From Acetobacteraceae bacterium (lineage in GTDB: Bacteria > Pseudomonadota > Alphaproteobacteria > Acetobacterales > Acetobacteraceae): a stretch of 64,000 nucleotides of DNA. Within the stretch, counting starts at the first letter, position 1, and each line of letters opens with the position of its first letter. Below are positions 50,872 to 59,376 of this stretch, in pieces. Where the stretch lies: assembly GCA_027482245.1 (NCBI GenBank), contig JAIXWG010000061.1, forward strand, positions 62,001-126,000, read 5' to 3'. Below the pieces are notes generated by a model. That model saw only the letters and a list, made by a program, of their open reading frames with translations, was not told the DNA's origin and ran no database searches. The position numbers and the translations under genes are program-made.

Positions 50872-51974
50872 GCGGATGCTCCCGTTGCGGCGTTGAAATC
50901 CTCGATCCAGGACACCGCCTCCGGCGGTGCGGCGAGGGTGACTTCGGTGCCTGGTGCGATGGCGGGCTCGGCGGAGGGGCGGTGTACCCGCACCTGCCGT
51001 CCGGCCAGCGTCACCTCGTAATGGATGCTGTCATCCAGCCGCGTCACCGCCGTCACCACGGCGGGCAGCGCGAAATGGTTGTAGGGCAGGGGCCCGCGCG
51101 GCAGCTGAGCCTCCCGCGGCGACAGCAGGCAGAGCCGCGCGGCGCGCAGCACCAGGTGGCTTGGCCGCGCGGGCGCATCCTCCGGCAGGGGCAGGATCGT
51201 GCCGTCCTCCAGCACGAAGCGCCCTTCCGCCGCTCGGCCCGACAGCACGGTGCGCGCGCCGAGGAAGCCCGCGGTGAAGAGGTGCCGCGGCCGTTCCGTG
51301 AGGACAGCCGGCGCCGTGCATTCGACGATGCGGCCGCGATCCATGACGGCGACGCGGTCGGCGAGCGCCAGCGCCTCCTCCTGGTCATGCGTCACGAACA
51401 GCGTAGTGATGCCGGAGGCCGCGCGCAGCCGCGCGATCTCCTCCCGCATCTCCACGCGCAGCCCGGCATCGAGGTTGGACAGCGGCTCATCCAGCAGCAG
51501 CAGGTCGGGGCGGATGACCAGCGCCCGGGCGAGCGCCACCCGCTGCTGCTGGCCACCCGACATGCGGCCGGGATAGCGGTCCGCCAGGTGGCCGAGCCCC
51601 ACCATGGCCAGCGCTTCCGCCACGCGCTTGTCGCGCTCGGCGCGGGAGACGTCGCGCATCTCCAGCCCAAACCCGACATTGTCCGCCGCCGTCATGTGCG
51701 GGAACAGCGCGTAGTTCTGGAACACCATGCCAATCTGGCGGCGATGCGGGGGCGCGCGTTCGATCGACCGGCCATCGAGCTGGATGCGGCCCTCATCCGG
51801 CATGATGAAGCCGGCGACGAGCCGCAGCGTGGTGGTCTTGCCGCAGCCGGACGGGCCGAGCAGCGCGATGCATTCGCCACGCTCCACGGCCAGGGAGACG
51901 CCATCGACAGCCGCCTGGCTGCCATAGCGCTTGGTGAGTCGGTCGAGGAGGAGATGGGGGGCAGGGTCTGGCAC
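50868..51974 (-). CDS. PotA-like ABC transporter ATPase
   Basis: A 368-residue importer ATPase. Walker A GPSGCGKTT is near residue 38, followed by FQNYALFPHMTA (Q-loop), RMSGGQQQRVALARAL, Walker B LLLLDEPLSNLDAGL and FVTHDQEEAL. The C-terminal TOBE region (about 270-350) is present. The GTG at 51974 is chosen because the homologous part begins just after (LLLDRLTKRYGS); the frame extends to an ATG at 52097 with no family match. It is first in the operon and diverges from the NMT1-type operon. Confidence 0.88.
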   Translation of the reverse strand: MPDPAPHLLLDRLTKRYGSQAAVDGVSLAVERGECIALLGPSGCGKTTTLRLVAGFIMPDEGRIQLDGRSIERAPPHRRQIGMVFQNYALFPHMTAADNVGFGLEMRDVSRAERDKRVAEALAMVGLGHLADRYPGRMSGGQQQRVALARALVIRPDLLLLDEPLSNLDAGLRVEMREEIARLRAASGITTLFVTHDQEEALALADRVAVMDRGRIVECTAPAVLTERPRHLFTAGFLGARTVLSGRAAEGRFVLEDGTILPLPEDAPARPSHLVLRAARLCLLSPREAQLPRGPLPYNHFALPAVVTAVTRLDDSIHYEVTLAGRQVRVHRPSAEPAIAPGTEVTLAAPPEAVSWIEDFNAATGASA

Positions 51975-52240
51975 GGCGGGGACTTTAGGCAATGCCGGTG
52001 CCAGGGCGCCATGCCCGCGGGCCGGGGAAAGACAGCCGGGAAGGCTGCGCGGCCCAAAACGGTTGCCTAAATTTTCCGCGAATGCCCGCTTTCGCATCGA
52101 CCCCCGGCTGGTCTATGCCTCACGCGCTTCGGGTCGCCCTGGCATGGGCCTTGCTGATTTCCGGCCATGCACCCTTCTACAGGGGCGAACCGCCGCGAGT
52201 CGGCGGCCACAACCGGGATGCGGAAGAAAGGGACAGGCGG

Positions 52241-53260
52241 ATGCGGACACGGTATCGGATCGAGCGGCGCGCGCTGCTCACGGGCGGCACGGCCTTCACC
52301 CTGGCGGCCGTCGCGGGCGCCAAGGTGCCGCTGGCCCAGACGCTGGAGAAGGTCTCCTTCCAGACCAACTGGCGCGCCCAGGCGGAACATGGCGGCTACT
52401 ACCATGCGGTCGCGTCGGGCATCTACCGGCGCTACGGCATCGACTGCGAGATCCGCATGGGCGGCCCGCAGCAGAACCCGGCGCAGCTGCTGCTGGCGGG
52501 CCGCGTGGACTTCATCATGTCCAACGGCTTCCAGGCGCTGAACTATGTGCGGGAGAACCTGCCCTTCCTGACCATCGGCGCCATCATGCAGAAGGACCCG
52601 CAGGTCCTGATGACGCATGAGGGCAACGGGATCAATTCCTTCGAGGACATGCGCGGCCGCCCGATCCTGATCGGCGCCTCCGGCCGCGTCACCTACTGGC
52701 CCTTCCTGCGCCGCCGCTTCGGCTTCACGGATGAGCAGATCCGCCCCTACACCTTCAATGTCGGCCCCTTCCTGGCGGACCGGATGGCGATCCAGCAGGG
52801 CTTCGTCTCCTCGGAGCCCTTCGCGGCCATGCAGGCGGGGGCGCGCCCGAGGGTCTTCCTGATCGCCGATGCGGGCTACAACAACTACAACACGACCATC
52901 GACGTCAGCCGCCGCATGGTGGCGGAGAAGCGGGACCTGGTGCAGCGCTTCGTCAGCGCCACGATGGAAGGCTGGACGCAGTACCTGGCCGGCCAGAACA
53001 TCGAGGCCGCGAATGCCCAGATCAAGCGCGACAACCCGGAGATGGACGACGCCAAGATCGCCTATGCGATCCAGGTGATGAACAGCAACGGCATCGTCAT
53101 GTCCGGCGACGCGCTGAACCTCGGCTGCGGCGCCATGACGCATGAACGCTGGCAGTCCTTCTACGAGGGCATGCGCGATGTCGGCCTCTATCCCGCCGGA
53201 ATGGATTTCCGCCAGGCCTACAGCCTGGACTTCGTGAACAAGCGGGTTGGCCTTGCATAA
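52241..53260 (+). CDS. NMT1/THI5-like ABC transporter substrate-binding protein
   Basis: A 339-residue periplasmic protein with twin-Arg-like signal (MRTRYRIERRALLTGGTAF). Family features: VSFQTNWRAQAEHGGYYHAV, YGIDCEIRMGGPQQNPAQLL, FIMSNGFQALNYVRE and RPILIGASGRVTYWPFLR. THI5-like proteins bind pyrimidines, and relatives bind sulfonates or riboflavin. The ATG at 52241 sits 3 bases after GGGACAGGCGG, the same leader as at 36880. Together with the ATPase, permease and the cytosine-deaminase-like gene it forms a four-gene operon. Confidence 0.9.
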   Translation: MRTRYRIERRALLTGGTAFTLAAVAGAKVPLAQTLEKVSFQTNWRAQAEHGGYYHAVASGIYRRYGIDCEIRMGGPQQNPAQLLLAGRVDFIMSNGFQALNYVRENLPFLTIGAIMQKDPQVLMTHEGNGINSFEDMRGRPILIGASGRVTYWPFLRRRFGFTDEQIRPYTFNVGPFLADRMAIQQGFVSSEPFAAMQAGARPRVFLIADAGYNNYNTTIDVSRRMVAEKRDLVQRFVSATMEGWTQYLAGQNIEAANAQIKRDNPEMDDAKIAYAIQVMNSNGIVMSGDALNLGCGAMTHERWQSFYEGMRDVGLYPAGMDFRQAYSLDFVNKRVGLA

Positions 53261-53261
53261 T

Positions 53262-54029
53262 ATGGACGTGGGGATCGGGGCGCCCGTCGTCTCCCTGGCC
53301 GGCGTGACCAAGCGCTACGCCAACGGGACGCTTGCGGTCAGGGGCGTGGAAATGGCCATCGGACAGGGGGACTTCGTCTCCCTGCTCGGTCCCTCCGGCT
53401 GCGGCAAGTCGACCGTGCTGCGCATGATGGCGGGCCTCATCCCGCCGAGTGCGGGGCGGATCGAGATGGCGGCGGGCGGCCATGCCTCCGGCGATGTCGG
53501 CTTCGTCTTCCAGGAGCCGACGCTCGCCCCCTGGTCCAACGCGCTGAAGAACGTGATGCTGCCGCTGCGTCTGGCGGGCGTGGCGAAGGCGGAGGCCGAG
53601 GCGCGCGCCGCCGCGGCCCTCGCTTCCGTCGGCCTGGCGGGCTTCGAGAAATCCTACCCCCGCGCGCTGTCCGGCGGCATGAAGATGCGCGTCTCCATCG
53701 CCCGCGCCCTGGTCACCCGGCCGCGGCTGCTGCTGATGGATGAGCCCTTCGCGGCGCTCGACGAGATCACGCGCCACAAGCTGAACAACGACCTGCTGAC
53801 GCTGTGGGAGGCGGAGCGCTTCACCGCCATCTTCGTCACTCATTCGGTGTTCGAAAGCGTCTACCTCTCTCGCCGCATCGTCGTCATGGCCGCGCGCCCC
53901 GGTCGCGTGGTGGAGGACCTCTCCGTGGATGCCCCCTATCCCCGAGGCGAGGTGTTCCGCACTTCCGCCGCCTATGCCGCCCATTGCCGCGACATCTCCG
54001 CGGCGCTGACCAGGGCGATGGGCGAATGA
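53262..54029 (+). CDS. nitrate/sulfonate/pyrimidine-type ABC transporter ATPase
   Basis: A 255-residue ATPase of the SsuB/TauB/ThiZ type. Walker A is GPSGCGKST near residue 42, the Q-loop is VFQEPTLAPWSNAL, the signature is ALSGGMKMRVSIARAL, Walker B is LLLMDEPFAALDEIT, and the switch is FVTHSVFESVYLS. The ATG at 53262 lies one base after the stop of the binding protein gene. It overlaps the permease gene by 4 bases (ATGA). Confidence 0.92.
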   Translation: MDVGIGAPVVSLAGVTKRYANGTLAVRGVEMAIGQGDFVSLLGPSGCGKSTVLRMMAGLIPPSAGRIEMAAGGHASGDVGFVFQEPTLAPWSNALKNVMLPLRLAGVAKAEAEARAAAALASVGLAGFEKSYPRALSGGMKMRVSIARALVTRPRLLLMDEPFAALDEITRHKLNNDLLTLWEAERFTAIFVTHSVFESVYLSRRIVVMAARPGRVVEDLSVDAPYPRGEVFRTSAAYAAHCRDISAALTRAMGE

Positions 54030-54886
54030 GCGTCGTCCTCTCCTCCAACGAGGCCGCGACGGCCGTCGAGGAGCATAGCGAGCGCAAGGTGATGGGCCTG
54101 ACGCCGGATGGCTGGCTGCGGATCATCGCGCCGCTGCTGATCGGCCTGCTGGCACTCGGCGCCTGGGAATGGGCGGTGCGGGCGAAGGAGATACCCTCCT
54201 ACATCCTGCCGGGCCCGATCGAGATCGGCCGCACGCTGCTGGCGGATTGGGGCACGCTGTCGGGATCACTGCTGATCACGCTGCAGATCACCTTCGCCGC
54301 GCTGACCGTCGCCGCCGTGCTTGGCCTGGCGCTCGCGGTGCTCTTCGCGCAGTCGCGCATCATCGAGCTGTCGCTGTTCCCCTATGCGGTCATCCTGCAG
54401 GTCACGCCGATCGTCGCCATCGCGCCGCTGATCTTCATCTGGGTGGACGACATCCGCATCGCGCTGCTGATCTGCGCCTGGATCGTCGCCTTCTTCCCGA
54501 TCCTGTCGAACACGACGCTCGGCCTGAACAGCGCCGACCACAACCTGGTGGACCTGTTCCGGCTGTACCGCGCCAATCGCTGGCAGGTGCTGCGCTACCT
54601 CCGCCTGCCCACCGCGATGCCCTATTTCCTCGCGGGGCTGCGCATCTCCGGCGGCCTGGCGCTGATCGGCGCCATCGTCGCGGAATTCGTGGCGGGCACG
54701 GGCGGACGGGCCTCGGGGCTGGCGTACCGGATTCTCGAGGCAGGCTACCAGCTGAAGATTCCCCGGATGTTCGCGTCCCTGGTGCTGATCTCCGTCACCG
54801 GCATCGCCATCTTCCTGGCGCTCAGCCTCATCTCCCATCTCGCGCTGCGCCACTGGCATGAAAGCGCGATGAAGGAACGCAAGTAG
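54026..54886 (+). CDS. nitrate/sulfonate/pyrimidine-type ABC transporter permease
   Basis: A 286-residue permease of the SsuC/TauC/ThiX type with about six membrane segments after a 35-residue polar N-terminus. Family parts: EIPSYILPGPIEIGRTLL, LQVTPIVAIAPLIFIWVDD and the EAA-like loop LFRLYRANRWQVLRYLRLPTA. The gene starts inside the ATPase stop (ATGA) and its last base begins the GTG of the amidohydrolase gene, so all four genes are coupled. Confidence 0.92.
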   Translation: MSVVLSSNEAATAVEEHSERKVMGLTPDGWLRIIAPLLIGLLALGAWEWAVRAKEIPSYILPGPIEIGRTLLADWGTLSGSLLITLQITFAALTVAAVLGLALAVLFAQSRIIELSLFPYAVILQVTPIVAIAPLIFIWVDDIRIALLICAWIVAFFPILSNTTLGLNSADHNLVDLFRLYRANRWQVLRYLRLPTAMPYFLAGLRISGGLALIGAIVAEFVAGTGGRASGLAYRILEAGYQLKIPRMFASLVLISVTGIAIFLALSLISHLALRHWHESAMKERK

Positions 54887-56214
54887 TGAAAACCGCCCTT
54901 GCCTCTGCCGGCAGCCGCTACTGGCTGCTGGATGCCCGCGTGCCTGCCGCGCTGCTCGCCCATCCCGAGGGTCCGGCCGAGGCCGATGGCCTGCACCGCG
55001 TCGATATCCGCATCGAGGATGGCCGCATCGCCGCCATCGTGCCGACCGGCCATGGCGGCGATGACGGGATCGATCTGCGCGGCGGCCAGGTCTGGCCGGG
55101 CTTCGTCGATGCCCACACGCATCTCGACAAGGGCCATATCTGGCCGCGGTCGCGCAACGCGGATGGCACCTTCGCCGGCGCCATCAACGCCGTCATGGCC
55201 GACCGCACCCAGGCCTGGAGCCCGGATGACGTCGCCGCCCGCGCCGACTTCTCGCTTCGCTGCGCCTATGCGCACGGCACCGTCGCCATCCGCACGCACC
55301 TCGACACCTACATGCCGCATGGCGCCGGCACCTGGCGCGTCTTCCGCAAGCTGCGCGACGATTGGGCAGGGCTCATCAATCTGCAGATGTCCTCCATCTG
55401 CCCGCTCGACCGCTTCAAGGGCGATGACGGCGCGGCGCTCGCCGACATGGTGGCGGAGAGTGGCGGCGTGCTCGGCATGGTCACGCGCCATTCCGGCGGC
55501 ATCCATGACGACCTGCCGGAGGGGTTCCAGGAGGAACTCGACCACTTCTTCTCCCTCGCCGAGGCCCGCAACCTCGACCTCGACCTGCATGTGGACGAGA
55601 GCGGGGAGACCGGTGCCCGCGCGCTGCGGGAGATCGCGCTGACGGCGCTGAAGCGCGGCTTCAAGGGCCGCATCCAGGCCGGCCATTGCTGTTCGCTGTC
55701 GATCCAGCCGGAGGAGTTCGCGAAGGAGACCATCGCCCGCGTGGCGGAGGCCGGGATCGACATCGTCGTCCTGCCGATGTGCAACATGTACCTCCAGGAC
55801 CGCGTGCCGAACCGCACGCCCCGCTGGCGCGGCGTGACGCTGGTGCATGAAATGCGCGCGGCCGGCATCCGCGTCTCCGTCGCGTCCGACAACACGCGCG
55901 ATCCCTTCTACGCCTATGGCGACCTCGACATGGCGGAAGTGTTCCGGGAGGCGACGCGCATCCTCCACCTCGACCATCCCTTCGGGGACTGGCACGGCGC
56001 CGCGGCGGCCGCGCCGGCGGAGGCGATGCAGGTGGATCGCCAGCACGGCCGAATCCGCGTCGGCGCCACGGCCGACCTTGTGCTGTTCTCCGCCCGCTTC
56101 ATGACGGAGCTGCTCTCCCGCCCGCAATCCGACCGGGTCGTGCTGCGGGCGGGCAAGGTGCTGGAGGCGACGGCGCCGGACTGGCGGGAGCTGGATGCGA
56201 TCGTCGGTCTCTGA
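54886..56214 (+). CDS. cytosine-deaminase-like amidohydrolase
   Basis: A 442-residue metal-dependent amidohydrolase nearest to cytosine deaminase. Metal ligands: His77 and His79 (VDAHTHLDKGH), a third His in DLHVDESGE, and Asp in VASDNTRDPF. RIQAGHCCSLSIQPEE holds a further active-site His. It has C-terminal strands with GATADLVLFSARF. CodA-like enzymes also act on isoguanine, creatinine and related amidines, so substrate is open. The GTG at 54886 overlaps the permease stop by one base. The transporter before it likely imports the substrate. Confidence 0.9.
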   Translation: MKTALASAGSRYWLLDARVPAALLAHPEGPAEADGLHRVDIRIEDGRIAAIVPTGHGGDDGIDLRGGQVWPGFVDAHTHLDKGHIWPRSRNADGTFAGAINAVMADRTQAWSPDDVAARADFSLRCAYAHGTVAIRTHLDTYMPHGAGTWRVFRKLRDDWAGLINLQMSSICPLDRFKGDDGAALADMVAESGGVLGMVTRHSGGIHDDLPEGFQEELDHFFSLAEARNLDLDLHVDESGETGARALREIALTALKRGFKGRIQAGHCCSLSIQPEEFAKETIARVAEAGIDIVVLPMCNMYLQDRVPNRTPRWRGVTLVHEMRAAGIRVSVASDNTRDPFYAYGDLDMAEVFREATRILHLDHPFGDWHGAAAAAPAEAMQVDRQHGRIRVGATADLVLFSARFMTELLSRPQSDRVVLRAGKVLEATAPDWRELDAIVGL

Positions 56215-56215
56215 G

Positions 56216-56797
56216 CTACCAGCGCTGGAAATGCGCGCGGACGCGGGCGACGAAGCCCTCGCACTCCGCGCGCGTCCGGTGGTCCATCCGCGTCAGCGTC
56301 ACCCATTCGACCTTGCAGTCCTTGGCGCAGAGCCGCCGGATGCCGCGGCCCATCAGCTTGCGGTCGATCCGGCCGATGTACCAGAGCAGCCAGGTGGGCG
56401 ACCCGTAGGTCGTCACCACCGCGATCCGCTTGATGTTGGTCAACAGCGGCTCGATCGCGCCCTCGCCGAGCTTGAAGGCGACGCCGGGCGCCCAGACGCG
56501 GTCGAACCAGCCCTTCAGCATCGCGGGCATGCCGTACCACCAGGTCGGATAGACCAGCACCAGAGCATCGACCGCGCGCAGGCTTTCCACATGGTCCGCG
56601 ACGCCCAGGTAGTTGTCGGTGACGGCGTGATAGACCCCACGCTCCTCCGCGCTGAGTGCGGGGTTGAAGCCCTCCGCATACAGGTCGCGCACCTCCACCG
56701 TGTGGCCCGCGGCTTCCAGCGATTCGCGCGTGGCGTCGCGCAGCGTGGCGTTCAGGCTGTCGGATCGCGGATGGCTGTGGACCAGCAGGATGCGCAT
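56216..56797 (-). CDS. flavodoxin-fold NAD(P)H dehydrogenase (quinone) family protein, copy A
   Basis: A 193-residue FMN/FAD-binding reductase of the MdaB/KefF/NQO type. It has ILLVHSHPRSDSLNATL at the phosphate loop, VRDLYAEGFNPALSAEERGV and VLVYPTWWYGMPAMLKGWFD as the conserved flavin region. It probably reduces quinones or nitro compounds by two electrons. It converges on the amidohydrolase gene (1 base between stops) and diverges from a cupin gene. A homolog of the same length lies at 57300. Confidence 0.88.
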   Translation of the reverse strand: MRILLVHSHPRSDSLNATLRDATRESLEAAGHTVEVRDLYAEGFNPALSAEERGVYHAVTDNYLGVADHVESLRAVDALVLVYPTWWYGMPAMLKGWFDRVWAPGVAFKLGEGAIEPLLTNIKRIAVVTTYGSPTWLLWYIGRIDRKLMGRGIRRLCAKDCKVEWVTLTRMDHRTRAECEGFVARVRAHFQRW

Positions 56798-56868
56798 CGT
56801 GATTGTCCCGGTTCTTGGCGGCCGGGATGTGCAACAATCAGCGCCAGCTTTGCAAGGAACGTCGCCGC

Positions 56869-57300
56869 ATGATGGCCGCCCCCGTCCTGTCCCGCCGCGC
56901 CGCCGATCTCCGCGGCTTCCGCATCGCGCCTGGTGACAGCAACTACTTCGCCTGCCTCTTCGATCCCGTGGCCGATGGCGTCACCTTCACCCTGGTGGTG
57001 GAGATCTTCGAGCCCGGCGGCCGCACGCCGCCCAACACCCACAGCGCCGCGGAGGAATGCTTCTTCGTCCTGGCCGGCTCCGGCAAGGCCTATGCGGATG
57101 GCGTGGAGATGCCCGTCGGCCCCGGCGACTGCTTCGTGCTGCGCCCGGGCACGGAGCATGTCGTCGTCAACGACACGGACGAAAAACTCTACTGCCTGAC
57201 GATGATGACGCCGAACGAGGGTTTCGCCGAACTCATCCGTAACGGCACGCCGGTGGAGCTGGCGCCGGAGGACATTGCCATCATCGCGGGGCGCCGCTGA
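56869..57300 (+). CDS. cupin-domain protein
   Basis: A 143-residue cupin. Motif 1 is GGRTPPNTHSAAEECFFVLAG (one His, then Glu), motif 2 is RPGTEHVVVNDTDE. The conserved first motif has Asn-Thr-His in place of a His-x-His, so metal binding may be weaker. AAGGAA lies 10 bases before the ATG at 56869. It overlaps the downstream quinone reductase gene by one base (TGATG), suggesting a joint role with the two flavoproteins. Confidence 0.85.
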   Translation: MMAAPVLSRRAADLRGFRIAPGDSNYFACLFDPVADGVTFTLVVEIFEPGGRTPPNTHSAAEECFFVLAGSGKAYADGVEMPVGPGDCFVLRPGTEHVVVNDTDEKLYCLTMMTPNEGFAELIRNGTPVELAPEDIAIIAGRR

Positions 57301-57881
57301 TGCGCATCCACTACCTCTATGCCCATCCGCTGGAAGACAGTTTCCATGCCGCGATCAGCCGTGCCGCGCGGGACGGGCTGCGCGATGCCGGCCACCACGT
57401 GGATTTCTGCGACCTCTATGCGGAAGGCTTCAACCCCGTCCTCAGCGCGGAGGAACGCCGCGGCTACCATGAGGTGCCCGCCAATCAGGAACCCGTCGCC
57501 GACTACGTCCGCCGCCTGATGGAGGCGGAGGCGCTTGTCCTGTCCTTCCCCACCTGGTGCTTCGGCCTGCCCGCGATCCTCAAGGGCTGGATGGACCGCG
57601 TGATGCTGCCTGGCGTGTCCTTCAAGCTGGAGGACGGCATTGCCTCGCCCAACCTGCTGCACATCCGGAAGGTCGCGGGCATCAGCACCTATGGCCGCCC
57701 GCGCTGGACGGCGATGATGATGGGCGATCCGCCGCGCAAGATCGTCACGCGCTACTTCAAGGTGGTCAGCGGCGGGCGCGCTTCGGTGCAGTACCACGCG
57801 CTCTACGACATGAACCGCGCCACCGAACACCAGCGCGCGACCTTCCTCGCCAAGGTGAGGCGGGAGATGGCGGGGTTCTGA
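57300..57881 (+). CDS. flavodoxin-fold NAD(P)H dehydrogenase (quinone) family protein, copy B
   Basis: A 193-residue homolog of the gene at 56216 with the same length and shared motif DLYAEGFNPVLSAEERRGYH. It also has VLSFPTWCFGLPAILKGWMD and RIHYLYAHPLEDSFHAAI at the phosphate loop. Two related copies flank the cupin gene, one on each strand. It likely forms one unit with the cupin and may be a specialised quinone or nitro reductase. Confidence 0.88.
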   Translation: MRIHYLYAHPLEDSFHAAISRAARDGLRDAGHHVDFCDLYAEGFNPVLSAEERRGYHEVPANQEPVADYVRRLMEAEALVLSFPTWCFGLPAILKGWMDRVMLPGVSFKLEDGIASPNLLHIRKVAGISTYGRPRWTAMMMGDPPRKIVTRYFKVVSGGRASVQYHALYDMNRATEHQRATFLAKVRREMAGF

Positions 57882-57946
57882 AACACCCTTGCCCTTCCGG
57901 TCGGCATGGACAATGTAGCCGCAAACGGTTGCACCGGGAGGGTCCG

Positions 57947-58912
57947 ATGATCTCACGCAGGCTGGCCTTGGGCATGGCGGGTCTTCTCGCCGCCCCCTCG
58001 CTCGCGACGGCGCAGGCCGCCTGGCCGAACCGGCCGGTGCGCATCATCGTGCCCTTCGGCCTCGGCGGGTCCGCCGATGTCGCGGCGCGCTTCCTGGGCG
58101 AGCAGCTGCAGCAGGCGCTCGGCCAGGCCTTCGTCATCGAGAACCGCCCCGGCGCCGGCGCCGTGATCGGCACGGATGCCGTCGCGAAGGCGGCGCCCGA
58201 TGGCTACACGCTGCTGCTGATGTCGAACACGCATACGGCGAACGAGACGCTGATCCCGAACCGGCCCTACCAGCTGATGCGGGATCTGGCGCCGGTCGCG
58301 GCGATCAACGTCGCCTATCACGTGCTGGCCGTACATCCCTCCATCCCCGCCACGACGGTGCCGGAGCTGATCGCGCTGCTGCGCGCCAATCCGGGCCGCT
58401 ACGACTACGCCTCCTCCGGCCCCGGTACGCCCTATCACGTGGCGGGCGAGGTCTTCCTCTCCATGGCGGGCGTGCAGGCGCAGCACGTGCCCTTCCGTGG
58501 GTCGAACGAGGCCCGCACCGCCGTCATCGGCGGGCAGGTGCCGATCATGTTCGACGCCATCCCGACGATGCGAGAGCAGGTGGCCGCCGGCCGCGTGCGC
58601 GCCCTGGCCACCACGGGCCCGACGCGCAGCCCGCTGATGCCGGATGTGCCCGCGGTGGCGGAAGCGCTGCCGGGCTACGAGGCCAGCATCTGGCTCGGCC
58701 TGATGGCGCCCGCCGCGCTGCCGCAGCCGATCAAGGATCGCCTGAACGCGGAGGTGAACCGCATCCTTGCGCTGCCCGCCACGCAGGAAGCCCAGGCCCG
58801 CGCCGGCGCCGCGCCGCTGCCCATGTCCATCGCGGAGTTCGACGAGTTCCTGCGCCGCGACATCACCCGCCAGGCGGAATACATCCGCATGGCGCGCATG
58901 ACGCCCTCGTGA
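57947..58912 (+). CDS. TctC/Bug-family tripartite tricarboxylate-type binding protein
   Basis: A 321-residue periplasmic binding protein with signal MISRRLALGMAGLLAAPSLA. Family parts: WPNRPVRIIVPFGLGGSAD, VIENRPGAGAVIGTDAVA, APDGYTLLLMSN, and MPDVPAVAEALPGYEASIW. GGGAGGG lies just before the ATG at 57947. Its stop overlaps the GTG of the 2Fe-2S gene by 3 bases, placing uptake at the head of the catabolic operon. No membrane subunits are nearby. Confidence 0.92.
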   Translation: MISRRLALGMAGLLAAPSLATAQAAWPNRPVRIIVPFGLGGSADVAARFLGEQLQQALGQAFVIENRPGAGAVIGTDAVAKAAPDGYTLLLMSNTHTANETLIPNRPYQLMRDLAPVAAINVAYHVLAVHPSIPATTVPELIALLRANPGRYDYASSGPGTPYHVAGEVFLSMAGVQAQHVPFRGSNEARTAVIGGQVPIMFDAIPTMREQVAAGRVRALATTGPTRSPLMPDVPAVAEALPGYEASIWLGLMAPAALPQPIKDRLNAEVNRILALPATQEAQARAGAAPLPMSIAEFDEFLRRDITRQAEYIRMARMTPS

Positions 58913-59376
58913 GTGTCTCCTTCACCCTGAACGGCGCGGCGGTGACCGCGCCGATCGAGGAGGATGCGCCGCTACTGGCCGCGCTGCGCGGCCCGCTCGG
59001 CCTGTCCGGCCCGCGCTTCGGCTGCGGGGCGGAACAATGCGGCGCCTGCCTGGTGCTGGTCGATGGCGCCCCCGCCTACAGTTGCACGCTGCACACGGGC
59101 GCGGTCGCCGGGAAGCGCGTGACGACGGTGGAGGGCCTCGGCACGCCGGAGGCCCCGCATCCGTTGCAGGCGGCGTTTCTTGAACTCCAGGCCGGGCAAT
59201 GCGGCTTCTGCCTCTCCGGCATCCTGCTGCGCGCCTCGGTGCTGCTGCGGGACAATCCCGATCCCAGCGAGGATGAGGTGCGCGCGGCGCTCGATCCGCA
59301 TCTCTGCCGCTGCGGCAGCCACAACCGGATCGTGCGCGCGGTGCTGCGCGCGGCCGCGCAAGGGCAGCCGGCATGA
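58909..59376 (+). CDS. 2Fe-2S subunit of a molybdenum hydroxylase
   Basis: A 155-residue electron-transfer subunit of the xanthine-oxidase family. It carries two 2Fe-2S clusters: plant-ferredoxin type with Cys39, 44, 47 and 59 (RFGCGAEQCGACLVL), and the second with Cys98, 101, 133 and 135 (GQCGFCLSGIL and LCRCGSHNRIV). It pairs with the molybdenum subunit that follows with a 4-base ATGA overlap. The GTG at 58909 is fixed by the overlap with the TctC gene stop. No FAD subunit gene is present, as in IorAB and nicotinate dehydrogenase. Confidence 0.93.
   Translation: MSVSFTLNGAAVTAPIEEDAPLLAALRGPLGLSGPRFGCGAEQCGACLVLVDGAPAYSCTLHTGAVAGKRVTTVEGLGTPEAPHPLQAAFLELQAGQCGFCLSGILLRASVLLRDNPDPSEDEVRAALDPHLCRCGSHNRIVRAVLRAAAQGQPA

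Noticed and set aside
46441-51021. A 1526-residue open frame on the plus strand
   Set aside because: It is antisense to HyuA, the fused permease and the PotD-like protein, all with clear family motifs. Its His-, Gln- and Arg-rich composition and lack of any domain are typical of shadow frames in GC-rich DNA.
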